Shown: piece by piece, positions 25,843-34,024 of the stretch
Position numbering within the stretch: the first letter of the stretch is position 1
Layout: each line of letters begins with the position of its first letter
Assembly: GCF_018332695.1 (NCBI RefSeq)
Contig: NZ_BOQN01000132.1
Location: 1 to 64,000, forward strand
Length of the DNA: 64,000 nt
Source of the DNA: Paractinoplanes toevensis
Lineage (GTDB): Bacteria > Actinomycetota > Actinomycetes > Mycobacteriales > Micromonosporaceae
Reading direction: 5' to 3'
Made by a program: the position numbers and the translations under genes
Notes under the pieces: generated by a model
Database searches by the model: none
Seen by the model: the letters and a program-made list of their open reading frames with translations, nothing else
What the model was told of the DNA's origin: nothing

Positions 25843-27311
25843 CAGGCGTTCTCGACCGTCAGTGACGTGATCCGGGCACCGGCCGTGACGTCGTACCGGT
25901 TGGTGACATCCCAGCCCTTCGGCGTCAGCGTCGACCCGGCGGCCACGTCCTTGAGCGTCCGCGACCCGGCTACGACCGTCTGCGCACCGCCACCGACCTT
26001 GATCCGCACCGGGTTGGCGGCCGGCGATTTCAACACCAGGGAATCAACCGCGCCATTGATCTTCACCGGGACGGTTCCGGTCGGGCGGGACAGGGTCAAT
26101 TGAGCCGTACGCATACCGGCGACCATCTCCAGCCCGCTGATCTGCCCACCGCTGACGTCGATGACCTGCTTCTCGGCGTACCCGGAGAACCGCAGCTGCC
26201 AGCGCACCTTGGCCGCCAGAACGACGTCGATCTCCCCGCCGGTGCCGTCACCGTCCTTGCTGACCTGCAGTTTGACGTCGTCGTTGCGGATGGTCGGGCT
26301 GGGCAGGATGCCGGCGTCGTCCGGTGTGGAGATCCGGTACAGATCGTCGCCGAGCTCGCCGATGGTCACCTTCACCGAGTTGGCCCCGGCGAGCAGCTCG
26401 AAGCTCGCCTTGGTGCGGTTGTCGAGCGGCGCGGTCGCGGTCCGCTCCCCGGTGTCGCCGGTGCCCAGCTGCAACACTCCGTCGAGCTTCTCGTCGGAGC
26501 CGGAGAAGTAGACGACGCCGACCACCGAACCGGTCAGCAGCACGATGGCGCTGAGCACGATCATGCCGATGGTGAACGCGCGCGACTGCCGCTGCGCCGG
26601 AGCCGGCTCGAGGGCGGGTTCCCGGTCGTGCCGGACGGCCCGGCGCTCACCGGTGTCGGTACGCCAGTTCGCCATCTCGCCGGAGGGTGCACCGAGCGCA
26701 CCGGACGGACCGCGCAGCGCACCCGCGCCGGACACCCGGTCGAGCGTGTCCGGCCCGGGCGTGAGCCGGGCCGGCGGCGGCCAGTTCGACGAGGCCGGAA
26801 CGGCGGGCGCGGCCAGAGCATCGGCGGCCGGAGCGGGCCGCCGGGAGCCCTGCCGCCGCAGCGGGAGTTCATCCGGCGCGTAGGACGGAGCGTAGGCCGA
26901 CGCGGAGGACGGCGGCCCGGAGGCCGGCGAGAGGGCCGACGAGGCCGGTGAGAACTCGAAGGACCCGGAGAAGTCGTCGGGCGCCATCGAGGGCAGCGGC
27001 TCGAAGGATCCCGAGGAGGCCGGCGGCCCGGAGGTGGGCGCCGAACGCTTGGGTGAGATCGGTCCGTCGCCGAAGCCGAACGATGCCCGGCCCGAGCCCC
27101 GCGACGTTGCGGCCCCCTGGTCCGGTTCGGCTTCGGCCGGCATGTCGGTCCCGTCGGTGAACCACGATCCGCCGGTGGTCGAATCGGATGGCGGATGTGC
27201 GGGCGGACGGCGATAGAGGGTGTCACCCTCCCGGCCGCCCCGTCGGTTGCCGGTGGCCATCGGGTCGGCCACCGCCACATCGGACGCGTCGTCAGCTGCT
27301 TCTCGGTCCAC
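25842..27311 (-). CDS. Large single-pass membrane protein with a disordered cytoplasmic half, hypothetical
   Basis: About 489 residues. Residues 1-245 are Ser/Pro/Ala-rich and disordered (SGSFEFSPASSALSPASGPP and similar). One membrane helix follows at about 248-272 (FTIGMIVLSAIVLLTGSVVGVVYF). The outside domain of about 215 residues has repeated beta-strand-like Thr/Val segments such as SVKVTIGELGDDLYRI, AQLTLSRPTGTVPVKING and VRIKVGGGAQTVVAG, perhaps a beta-helix or adhesin-like sheet. I do not recognise a family. The start is set at a GTG with GGGGAG 8 nt upstream; the ATG 21 bp earlier has no such site. Confidence 0.75.
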   Translation of the reverse strand: MDREAADDASDVAVADPMATGNRRGGREGDTLYRRPPAHPPSDSTTGGSWFTDGTDMPAEAEPDQGAATSRGSGRASFGFGDGPISPKRSAPTSGPPASSGSFEPLPSMAPDDFSGSFEFSPASSALSPASGPPSSASAYAPSYAPDELPLRRQGSRRPAPAADALAAPAVPASSNWPPPARLTPGPDTLDRVSGAGALRGPSGALGAPSGEMANWRTDTGERRAVRHDREPALEPAPAQRQSRAFTIGMIVLSAIVLLTGSVVGVVYFSGSDEKLDGVLQLGTGDTGERTATAPLDNRTKASFELLAGANSVKVTIGELGDDLYRISTPDDAGILPSPTIRNDDVKLQVSKDGDGTGGEIDVVLAAKVRWQLRFSGYAEKQVIDVSGGQISGLEMVAGMRTAQLTLSRPTGTVPVKINGAVDSLVLKSPAANPVRIKVGGGAQTVVAGSRTLKDVAAGSTLTPKGWDVTNRYDVTAGARITSLTVENA

Positions 27312-27412
27312 AGCGTGTCTCCCCTGTCGCATCGCCGGTCAGACCCGGCTACCCCGCCAGAGGTACGTATTTGAAGTTCACGCGGATGAGTGCTGGTGCC
27401 AACTACTTAGAG

Positions 27413-28069
27413 TTAATGCCGATCCTGGCTGAGCAGGCCGCGCCGACTGGCGATCGCGACCGCTTCCAGCTGGCTGTGCGCGCCCAGTTTGGCCAGCACC
27501 GCCTTCACGTATCCCCGGCAGGTGTGCAGGCTGATGCCGAGCCGCCGGGCGATGGCCCGGGCGTCCAGGCCGGCCGCCATGAGGTGCAGCACTTCGTCCT
27601 CGCGGACGGTCAGTCCGCCGCCGCGCGGAGCGGCCACCGGGGTGGTGCTGCGCAGCAGGCGGGCGAGGATGTCGGTGGAGACGGTCATGCCGCCGCCGTG
27701 CGCGGTGCGCAGCGCGTTGAGGACGTCGCCGAGGGCGCCGTTCTTGGAGAGGAAACCCGCGGCACCGGCCGCCGTCGCTCGCCCGACCAGCGCTGACTCA
27801 TCGCTCGCAGTGAGGATCACCACACGCGTGTCGGGCTGCCGGACGCGAATCAGCTCAGCAATCGCAATACCGTCCGCATCGGACAGTTCCGGATCGAGAA
27901 GGATCACATTGGGCTGGAGCTGCGCGGCCAGCTGGAGCGCCTCGGCACCGGTGCGTGCGTGCCCCACGTACTGCAGGTCGGGCTGGCCGGCCAGAGCGTG
28001 TCCGAGCAGCTCGGCGAACGTCTGGTGGCCGTCGACGACGAGGACGCTGATCGCTTCGCCGTTGTTCAT
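27413..28069 (-). CDS. NarL/LuxR-type response regulator
   Basis: The protein has 218 residues. The receiver has VLVVDGHQTFAELLG; the usual acidic pair is partly replaced (DG), while the phospho-site segment VILLDPELSDADG keeps Asp at about residue 59. T in VILTASDES and K in AGFLSKNGAL complete the receiver. The LuxR-type HTH (about 150-210) is LTVREDEVLHLMAAGLDARAIARRLGISLHTCRGYVKAVLAKLGAHSQLEA. No partner kinase is adjacent. The glycine in place of the second acidic residue suggests it might bind Mg2+ less well or work without phosphorylation. The ATG has AGGTGG 3 nt upstream. Confidence 0.9.
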   Translation of the reverse strand: MNNGEAISVLVVDGHQTFAELLGHALAGQPDLQYVGHARTGAEALQLAAQLQPNVILLDPELSDADGIAIAELIRVRQPDTRVVILTASDESALVGRATAAGAAGFLSKNGALGDVLNALRTAHGGGMTVSTDILARLLRSTTPVAAPRGGGLTVREDEVLHLMAAGLDARAIARRLGISLHTCRGYVKAVLAKLGAHSQLEAVAIASRRGLLSQDRH

Positions 28070-28290
28070 GCGCCACCTTTCAACCGAACGGACCTGGGGA
28101 AGTCTACGGAGTACCGGCTCTCATCTTTGCCCTACCAACAGCCTGCCGCAGCGACGGGCCGGATCCGTTCCGCCGGTACGCCCGATGGCCGGATGAGGCC
28201 AAGCGGCCGTGATCACCAATCTTTCGGTTGATCTGGCCCCCTCGCGTTAGGGCTTGCCGGTCAACTCTCTCAGACGCAGAGTTTCGATTC

Positions 28291-28782
28291 ATGTTCGACA
28301 TCCAGCTCTTCGGCCGCATCGAGGTTCGCACTCGGGGCGAGCGCCTGGCGGGCCGTGACTTCGGCGGCGACCGCCCCCGGCACCTCCTTGCCCTGCTCGC
28401 GCTGCGTGGCGAGGCGTCCATGTCGGAGCTGGCCGAGCAGCTGGGAACGAACAAGAAGTCCGTTGAGGCCGACTTGTCGGTTCTTCGGCACCACCTGGAA
28501 CCGGGCGCGAGCTCCCGCGACTCGGTGATCGTCAGCCACCGCGGCCGCCTGCGCCTGGACCCCGACCGGGTCCGGGTCGACGTGGCCCGTTTCGAGGAGC
28601 TCATCGCCGCCGCCGCGAGCCGGCCGGCCGCGCGTGCCGCGAAACCGCTCACCGCGGCCGCCTTCCTGGCCACCCGTCCGCTGCTGGAGGACGAGGACGT
28701 CGCGTGGGCCGCCGAGGCCCGCAACGAGTACCGCGCGAAGCTGTTGATCGCCCAGCGCACCGAGGCCACGCCGGCGGTGTGA
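28291..28782 (+). CDS. Truncated SARP-like winged-helix regulator (no BTAD domain)
   Basis: The protein has 163 residues. The N-terminal 95 residues match the OmpR-type DNA-binding domain of SARP/AfsR regulators: MFDIQLFGRIEVRTRGERL, RHLLALLALRGEASMSELAEQLG, SVEADLSVLRHHLEP and SRDSVIVSHRGRLRLDPDRV, then VDVARFEELIAAA, where BTAD normally begins. Only about 50 helical residues follow, so the BTAD effector domain is almost absent. It could be a stand-alone DNA-binding protein. The stop is natural and codon usage normal, so I see no sign of a recent frameshift. It is divergent from the NarL-type regulator across 221 bp. Confidence 0.75.
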   Translation: MFDIQLFGRIEVRTRGERLAGRDFGGDRPRHLLALLALRGEASMSELAEQLGTNKKSVEADLSVLRHHLEPGASSRDSVIVSHRGRLRLDPDRVRVDVARFEELIAAAASRPAARAAKPLTAAAFLATRPLLEDEDVAWAAEARNEYRAKLLIAQRTEATPAV

Positions 28783-28833
28783 CGCGGCTCAAACAGCGCG
28801 CCCCGCACTAGGCCGAAGGCGCAAAATCACCGG

Positions 28834-29427
28834 GTGCCGACGACCACCCTGCTGCCCGTTCCGCTGACCCCGGAGATCTCCCTCCACCTGGTCAGTGGCC
28901 CGGTCGGCCTCTTCGACCTGACCGGCGGCGAGTTCCGCAGCGACGAACCCCTGCCGTTCTGGGCCTTCGTCTGGGCCGGCGGGCAGGCTCTGGCCCGTTA
29001 TGTCCTCGACCATCCGGAAACCGTGGCCGGCAAGCGCGTACACGATCTTGCCTGTGGCTCCGGCGTGGCGGCCATCGCCGCCGCCCGGGCCGGCGCCGCC
29101 CACGTGGCCGCTACCGACCTGAACCCGGCCGCGGTAGCGGCCGCCCAGCGCAACGCCGCCGCCAACCACGTCACCGTGAGTGATACCCCAGATCATCCCG
29201 AGGTGATTCTGGCCGGTGACGTCTTCTACAGCCCCACGGTCGCGCCCGCCATCACCGCCATTCTTCGCGAGGCCCGCCGAAATTCGGCCGATGTCCTGGT
29301 TGGCGACCCCGGACGGGGGTACTTCCCGGAACGGCTCTTCACCGCGCTGACCGAGTACGTCGTGCCCGTCCCGGCCGCGCTGGAGGAAGCCGAGACGCTC
29401 ACGACCACCGTCTGGCGGATGCGATGA
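28834..29427 (+). CDS. Class I SAM-dependent methyltransferase (ETFB/PrmA-like)
   Basis: The protein has 197 residues. The SAM-binding motif I is VHDLACGSGVAAIAAARAGA (about residues 70-89), motif II is AATDLNPAAVAAAQRNA and motif post-I includes VILAGDVFYSP. The order and spacing resemble METTL20/ETFB lysine and ribosomal-L11-type methyltransferases (nicotinamide N-methyltransferase-like annotation is common). The protein substrate cannot be read. The start is a GTG with weak upstream purines. It follows the truncated SARP gene by 51 bp on the same strand. Confidence 0.85.
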   Translation: MPTTTLLPVPLTPEISLHLVSGPVGLFDLTGGEFRSDEPLPFWAFVWAGGQALARYVLDHPETVAGKRVHDLACGSGVAAIAAARAGAAHVAATDLNPAAVAAAQRNAAANHVTVSDTPDHPEVILAGDVFYSPTVAPAITAILREARRNSADVLVGDPGRGYFPERLFTALTEYVVPVPAALEEAETLTTTVWRMR

Positions 29428-29522
29428 GGGTCACTCTCCGCACGAGATAACCGAGATGCGTTCATCACACAACCAGTTGTAGGCTGCACGCATCAATCAG
29501 GCCACACAGGTGGGTAACGCAC

Positions 29523-30011
29523 GTGCATGAATCGGACAGGAGCAGCGGTCCGGGTCGACTGGCCGACGAACTTATGCGGTTCTTCCGGCTCGGCGCGCGG
29601 GCCAAGAGCATGCTCAACAAGGGTGACCTGGGCGCGGAGTTCTCCGCGCTGATGCTGCTCTTCCCGCTGCGCTTCCACGGCCCGATGCGCGTGACCGACC
29701 TCGCCGAGGTCAAGCAGGCCGACCCCTCGACGGTCAGCCGGCAGGCCGCCCAGCTCGTCAAGGCGGGCCTGGTCCGGCGCGAGGCCGACCCGGAGGACGG
29801 GCGGGCATCGCGGCTGGCGATCACCGAGGCCGGCCTGGACGCCTGCCGGCAGCTGCACGACGCCCGCGAGGCGATGCTCGCCGAGGTGCTCAGCAGCTGG
29901 CCGACCGAGCGCGTCGAGGCATTCATCGAGCTTTTCACCGAATTCAACACGGCGGTCGAGACGCACGTCCGCAGCGCTCCGGCCGCGACACCAGCACGGG
30001 AGATCGCGTGA
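29523..30011 (+). CDS. MarR-family transcriptional regulator of the adjacent MFS pump
   Basis: The protein has 162 residues. A winged helix-turn-helix in the middle carries MRVTDLAEVKQADPSTVSRQAAQLVKAGLVRREADPEDGRASRLAITEAG, where DPEDGRAS is the MarR wing. Helices at both ends form the dimer region. The stop overlaps the GTG of the EmrB-like pump gene as GTGA, the classic self-regulating MarR-MFS arrangement, so the operator is probably in the 95 bp upstream. That region includes ATGCGTTCATCACACAACCAG; no clear palindrome is visible there by eye. Confidence 0.9.
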   Translation: MHESDRSSGPGRLADELMRFFRLGARAKSMLNKGDLGAEFSALMLLFPLRFHGPMRVTDLAEVKQADPSTVSRQAAQLVKAGLVRREADPEDGRASRLAITEAGLDACRQLHDAREAMLAEVLSSWPTERVEAFIELFTEFNTAVETHVRSAPAATPAREIA

Positions 30012-31750
30012 GCAACCCCGAAACCGCCGCACCACCGGCCGCCGGGCCGAGTGCGGAATTCACCCACCGGCAGATCCTGACGATCCTCGGCGGCCTGATG
30101 ATGGGCATGTTCCTGGCCGCCCTGGACCAGACGATCATGGCTACCGCGACCCGGACGATCGCCGACGACCTGCACGGCTTCGACATGCAGGCGTGGGCCA
30201 CCACGGCGTTCCTCATCACGTCGACGATCTCCACGCCGCTCTACGGCAAGCTGTCCGACATCTACGGCCGGCGGCCGTTCTTCCTGTTCGCGATCGGCAT
30301 CTTCATCGTCGGCTCGATGCTCTGCGGCCTGTCCCAGAACATGTACGAGCTGGCCGGGTTCCGCGCGATCCAGGGCATCGGCGCCGGCGGCCTCATGTCG
30401 CTGGCCCTGGCCATCATCGGCGACATCGTGCCGCCCCGGGAACGAGCCCGTTACCAGGGCCTCTTCCTGGCCGTCTTCGGCACCGCGAGCGTCATCGGCC
30501 CGATCCTGGGCGGCTTCTTCGCCGGCGCCGACACCATCCTCTGGGTGGACGGCTGGCGCTGGGTCTTCTACCTGAACGTGCCGATCGGCGTCGCCGCCAT
30601 GGCGGTCGTGGCCCGGGTGCTGCACCTGCCGCACCACCGCACCGACCACCGGATCGACTGGCCCGGCGCGGTCAGCCTGATCGTCGGTCTCGTGCCGCTG
30701 CTGACCGTCGCCGAGCAGGGCCGCGACTGGGGCTGGGGCTCCGGCCGCTCGGTCGCCTGCTACGCGATCGGCGTGATCGGCATCGTCGCGTTCATCTTCG
30801 CCGAACGGGCCTACAAGGAAGAGGCGCTGCTGCCGCTGCGGCTGTTCGGCAACCGCACGGTCGCGGTCGGCGCCACCTCCAGCACGATCCTCGGCATGGC
30901 GATGTTCGGCGGCCTGATGACCGTCCCGCTGTACCTGCAGATCGTGAAGGGCTCCTCGGCCACCATGGCCGGCCTGCAGATGATCCCGTTCGTGATCGGC
31001 ATCATGGCCGGCTCGATCACCGCCGGTCAGCTGATCGCCCGCACCGGCCGCTACCGCATCTTCCCGATCATCGGCAGCTCCCTGATGCTGGTCGCGCTGG
31101 GCCTGTTCGCCCTGATCGGGGCCGACACCCCGCTCTGGCAGACCATGCTGATCATGGTGGTCATGGGCCTCGGCCTGGGCGGCAACATGCAGCCGATGAT
31201 CACCGCGGTGCAGAACGCGGTCTCCCCCCGGGAGATCGGCGTGGCCACCAGCTCGGTGACGTTCTTCCGCTCGATGGGCGGCACGCTGGGCACGGCGATC
31301 TTCCTGTCGGTGCTGTTCAACGTGCTCCCCGGCAAGATCGGCAACGCGTTCAGCTCGGCCCGGGCCACCCCCGCCTTCCAGGCCGAACTGGCCGCCCACC
31401 CCGACCAGGCGCGGATCCTGCAGCAGGCCACCAGCGGCGGCGGCAGCAGCAGCGACCTGAGCGACACCTCGTGGATCAACAAGCTCAGCGACGTCCTCGC
31501 CCACCCGTTCAAGGTCGGCTTCTCGGACGGCATCCAGGTGGTCTTCCTGATGGCCCTCGCGATCATGGTGATCGGCCTGATCGTGGTCTTCTTCCTGCCG
31601 GAGATCCCGCTCTCCCAGCGCTCGGCCCAGCAGCAGCGGGCCGACGACATCCTGGCCGCGGAGAACAGCGACGGCGTGCCCGGCGAGGTCGGCGCCGGCC
31701 CGCTGGCCGACAAGCCGGACACTCCGGTCCGGGCCGGAACCGACAAATAA
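30008..31750 (+). CDS. DHA2-family MFS drug exporter (EmrB/QacA type)
   Basis: The protein has 580 residues with 14 predicted membrane helices. The first helix region holds LGGLMMGMFLAALDQTIMATATRTIADDL, the DHA2 signature with the acidic residue in helix 1. Motif A appears as LYGKLSDIYGRRPFFLFAI, motif C-like GTASVIGPILGGFF follows, and a proline-flanked central loop divides the halves. A hydrophilic C-terminal tail of about 60 residues is rich in Ala, Asp and Gly. It likely exports drugs or metabolites by proton antiport under control of the overlapping MarR gene. Confidence 0.94.
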   Translation: MSNPETAAPPAAGPSAEFTHRQILTILGGLMMGMFLAALDQTIMATATRTIADDLHGFDMQAWATTAFLITSTISTPLYGKLSDIYGRRPFFLFAIGIFIVGSMLCGLSQNMYELAGFRAIQGIGAGGLMSLALAIIGDIVPPRERARYQGLFLAVFGTASVIGPILGGFFAGADTILWVDGWRWVFYLNVPIGVAAMAVVARVLHLPHHRTDHRIDWPGAVSLIVGLVPLLTVAEQGRDWGWGSGRSVACYAIGVIGIVAFIFAERAYKEEALLPLRLFGNRTVAVGATSSTILGMAMFGGLMTVPLYLQIVKGSSATMAGLQMIPFVIGIMAGSITAGQLIARTGRYRIFPIIGSSLMLVALGLFALIGADTPLWQTMLIMVVMGLGLGGNMQPMITAVQNAVSPREIGVATSSVTFFRSMGGTLGTAIFLSVLFNVLPGKIGNAFSSARATPAFQAELAAHPDQARILQQATSGGGSSSDLSDTSWINKLSDVLAHPFKVGFSDGIQVVFLMALAIMVIGLIVVFFLPEIPLSQRSAQQQRADDILAAENSDGVPGEVGAGPLADKPDTPVRAGTDK

Positions 31751-31793
31751 CCATCAAACCCTTCCGGCGTACGCCGGGAGCACCGTCGACAAG

Positions 31794-31821
31794 AGCCGGG
31801 GCCGCCCGCGGTCCCGGCTCC
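31794..31821 (+). terminator. Hairpin after the MFS pump
   Basis: GAGCCGGG and CCCGGCTC pair around a 12-nt GC-rich loop about 45 bp after the stop. Just before it is a perfect palindrome CCGGCGTACGCCGG. There is no strong T-run. Confidence 0.55.
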
Positions 31822-31904
31822 GTCGTCTCCTCCGCCGGCGCGAGGGTTACCACTGGATCGGGCCGATAGGCGCTGCCGGACAAGCCGGCGGGGCGAAAGA
31901 TCGT

Positions 31905-32717
31905 TCAGCTGTTGCGGGCCGCCGCGGCGGCCACCAGCCGTTCGGCGACCGCACGGCGGTCCAGGCCGAGACGCTGGGCCGTCTCCCCCAGCACGTCGTA
32001 GGCCTCGCGCACGCCGCAGCCCCGCTGCGCGATGATCACGCCGACCGCCCGGTCGACGGTCGCGTCGGTGCTCGTCTGGTCCCGCCGGCGCAGCTCGCCG
32101 AGCAGCACCTCGGCGTGGTTGACCAGGGCCATCGCGGTGATCAGCAGATCCGGGGCGAGAGCTCCGGTCCGATCCAGGTAGAGACACACCCCGCCGACCT
32201 CGGCCCGCGGAACGTCGAGCGGGATCGCGACCACCGCGTGGATCCCGGCCTCCCGGGCCGGCCCGGCCAGCTGCGGCCAGCGCTCGTCGGTGGACAGGTC
32301 CTCGACGGTGGTGAGGGCCCGGGTCCGGGCGGCGTCGAGCCCGGGACCGGTGCTCAGCTCGTACGCAAGCTTGTCCAGGCGTTCGCCGCCCGCACCGTGC
32401 GCGGTGCAGGTGAGCGGCCCACCCTCACCGATCAGGGTGACCGAGCAGCGGACCGTGCCCGGCACCGCGCCGGCGGCGAGGGCCGCCAGGCGCTCGAGGG
32501 CCGCAGCGAAGCTCTCGGCGCCGAGCAGGCGCACCGACAGCTCGTGCAGCAGTCCGGCGAGTTCGACCGCGTGCGGGCCGCTCAGGGCCACAGAACGCGC
32601 ACCGCTGCGGGTGCGCGCGGGACGGCGCAGCAGGCGGGCGGGACCGCGCAGCGGGGACGAAATCCGGCGATTCGGGGCAGACACGCGGGGCATATTGCCA
32701 TGACCATCGACAGACAC
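31905..32717 (-). CDS. GAF-ANTAR antitermination regulator
   Basis: About 270 residues. A basic leader of about 45 residues precedes a GAF domain (about 50-190: HELSVRLLGAESFAAALERLAALA, VEDLSTDERWPQLAGPAREAGIHAVVAIPLDV and GGVCLYLDRTGALAP). A C-terminal ANTAR RNA-binding domain (about 205-265) holds ATVDRAVGVIIAQRGCGVREAYDVLGETAQRLGLDRRAVAERL. Such proteins bind paired RNA hairpins to prevent termination; the stimulus through GAF is unknown. The start is uncertain: a GTG at 32717 with GAGG 12 nt upstream, or an ATG at 32693 without a site. Confidence 0.9.
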   Translation of the reverse strand: MSVDGHGNMPRVSAPNRRISSPLRGPARLLRRPARTRSGARSVALSGPHAVELAGLLHELSVRLLGAESFAAALERLAALAAGAVPGTVRCSVTLIGEGGPLTCTAHGAGGERLDKLAYELSTGPGLDAARTRALTTVEDLSTDERWPQLAGPAREAGIHAVVAIPLDVPRAEVGGVCLYLDRTGALAPDLLITAMALVNHAEVLLGELRRRDQTSTDATVDRAVGVIIAQRGCGVREAYDVLGETAQRLGLDRRAVAERLVAAAAARNS

Positions 32718-32732
32718 GGAAGTTCGTTGCCT

Positions 32733-32921
32733 CTACCGAGTGGTGTCGGCGGGCGGGACCGTCTGGTCGGAGCGGCGCTGTTCGCGTGCTTCAGGGTCGA
32801 ATTCGCGCTCGTCCGAGTCGGCCAGGATCGCCGCAGCCTGCGCCTCCGGGTCCGCGCTGCCGGCCGCCCGCTCCTCCGGGAGCAGTTCGGCGGCTCGCTG
32901 GGAGATCCGGTCGTCAGTCAT
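32733..32921 (-). CDS. Acidic 62-aa microprotein, actinobacterial hypothetical
   Basis: The sequence begins MTDDRISQRAAELLPEERAAGSADPEAQAAAIL and ends in an Arg/Asp/Pro-rich tail. It is helical and acidic and has high third-position GC, so it is a real gene. I recall similar small proteins as conserved hypotheticals in Actinobacteria but know no function. GGAGGGG lies 12 nt before the ATG. The longer frame beginning at 33128 has cysteine-rich, poor sequence and is rejected. A terminator-like hairpin lies 44 bp upstream in its presumed leader. The GAF-ANTAR gene follows 15 bp downstream on the same strand. Confidence 0.7.
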   Translation of the reverse strand: MTDDRISQRAAELLPEERAAGSADPEAQAAAILADSDEREFDPEAREQRRSDQTVPPADTTR

Positions 32922-32964
32922 GCCGATCTTGTACCCCTCCGGGAAGACCCCTGAAACACAACAA

Positions 32965-32988
32965 CGCCCCTGGGTTACCCCAGGGGCG
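32965..32988 (-). terminator. Terminator-like hairpin in the leader of the 62-aa microprotein gene
   Basis: A perfect 10-bp stem CGCCCCTGGG/CCCAGGGGCG with a 4-nt loop is followed on the minus strand by the T-rich stretch TTGTTGTGTTTC. No complete minus-strand gene ends just before it, so it is either an attenuator for the gene at 32733-32921 or the end of a small RNA. Confidence 0.65.
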
Positions 32989-33204
32989 CTGCCACAAGAT
33001 GTCGGTGTGCATGTCGCCTCTCGGCGAGTGGCACAACACGGCTCCAGCCGAACGGTATTCCGTGAAGGCATTAGTGGTGAGGCCCGGGGACACTGGACAC
33101 ACCGACATCCGCTATCAACGATCGGCATACCGGGGCCATTCCGTGCGGGATTGTGACCCGCGCCACAGAGTTTGCCCGGTTCGGGCCGGGGTAGTCGTCG
33201 TGCC

Positions 33205-33405
33205 GTGACCGACGACTATCGCGAACTCGACGCCTTCCTCGACGACGCCTACGAGGGTCAGGAACGACTGAGCAGCCTCGATCTGCAGCGCCGCGCGATC
33301 GCCGCCGAACTGCCGGCGACCGCACGGACCAAGGTGGACGCGCTGCCGGAGGGTGAGTACGCCCAGGACGAAGCCGCCGAGGCCCTGCGCCTCGTCGAGG
33401 TCTGA
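33205..33405 (+). CDS. 66-aa hypothetical protein
   Basis: The protein is MTDDYRELDAFLDDAYEGQE... with a C-terminal half LPATARTKVDALPEGEYAQDEAAEALRLVEV. The segment LPEGEYAQDEAAEALR is like the small helical module seen in DUF2795-type proteins, but the match is weak. It is acidic and soluble. The GTG at 33205 was chosen because the preceding frame is Gly/Arg-rich and begins only with TTG. Next on the strand, after 10 bp, is an acidic 50-aa gene; two membrane-protein genes follow in the same direction. Confidence 0.6.
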   Translation: MTDDYRELDAFLDDAYEGQERLSSLDLQRRAIAAELPATARTKVDALPEGEYAQDEAAEALRLVEV

Positions 33406-33415
33406 GGGGGACGGC

Positions 33416-33568
33416 ATGGAGCCCATCGGAGACCCGGACGACGACCAGGACTTCGCCGAGGAGCACGAGCAGACCACGGTCGACCCGGCGGTCAGCAGCG
33501 GCGAGGACGACGGCGAGCCGGAGAGCCCGGAGGGCTGGGACGGCCTGGACGGTGACGGCCCGCCCTGA
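33416..33568 (+). CDS. Very acidic 50-aa microprotein
   Basis: MEPIGDPDDDQDFAEEHEQ starts a protein in which nearly half the residues are Asp or Glu, ending DGLDGDGPP. It is probably disordered. A good site, GAGGGGGA, lies 4-5 nt before the ATG, which supports translation despite the small size. The function is unknown. The order is 66-aa gene, this gene, then a 135-aa membrane protein, all on the + strand with short gaps. Confidence 0.55.
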   Translation: MEPIGDPDDDQDFAEEHEQTTVDPAVSSGEDDGEPESPEGWDGLDGDGPP

Positions 33569-33606
33569 TCGCCGCCGAAACGCGCGCCGCCGGTATTCTC
33601 GTGGGC

Positions 33607-34014
33607 ATGAAGGGGCTGTGGACGCCGTCGTGGATAGCGCGGCACGTCCTGGCCCTGGCGGCCGTGACGGTGTCGCTCGGGTTGGGCTGGTGGCAGTTCA
33701 GCCGCGCGAGCGGGGGCAACTCACTCAGCTGGGGTTACACATTCGAGTGGCCGGTCTTCGCCGGTTTCTTCGCGTTCCTGTGGTGGCGTGAGGTGCAACT
33801 CGCCCGGCACCCGGAAAAAGCATCGGAACCCGACGAAGAGCCGGAACGACTCCCAGGTGGGCCTGTTACGGTCGGCCGTCCGGTGCGGGTGGCCGTCTCG
33901 GCCCCGCCGGCCGAGGACGATGCCGACCTGGCCGCCTACAACGACTACCTGACGTGGCTGGCCGACCATCCGGAAGCCCGCCCCGTCGACTACCCCGGTT
34001 ACCAGAAGAACTAG
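33607..34014 (+). CDS. Two-helix membrane protein preceding DUF3817
   Basis: About 135 residues. Two membrane helices lie near the start (WIARHVLALAAVTVSLGLGWWQF and FEWPVFAGFFAFLWWREV). A Glu/Pro-rich linker leads to a soluble tail with AYNDYLTWLADHPEARPVDYPGY. I recognise the arrangement, a SURF1-like first helix and a YNxYLxWL tail ahead of a DUF3817 gene, as conserved in Actinobacteria, but no function is known. The start is the ATG at 33607, with a GTG 6 bp upstream as alternative. The DUF3817 gene begins 10 bp after the stop. Confidence 0.78.
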   Translation: MKGLWTPSWIARHVLALAAVTVSLGLGWWQFSRASGGNSLSWGYTFEWPVFAGFFAFLWWREVQLARHPEKASEPDEEPERLPGGPVTVGRPVRVAVSAPPAEDDADLAAYNDYLTWLADHPEARPVDYPGYQKN

Positions 34015-34024
34015 GACGTGGATC

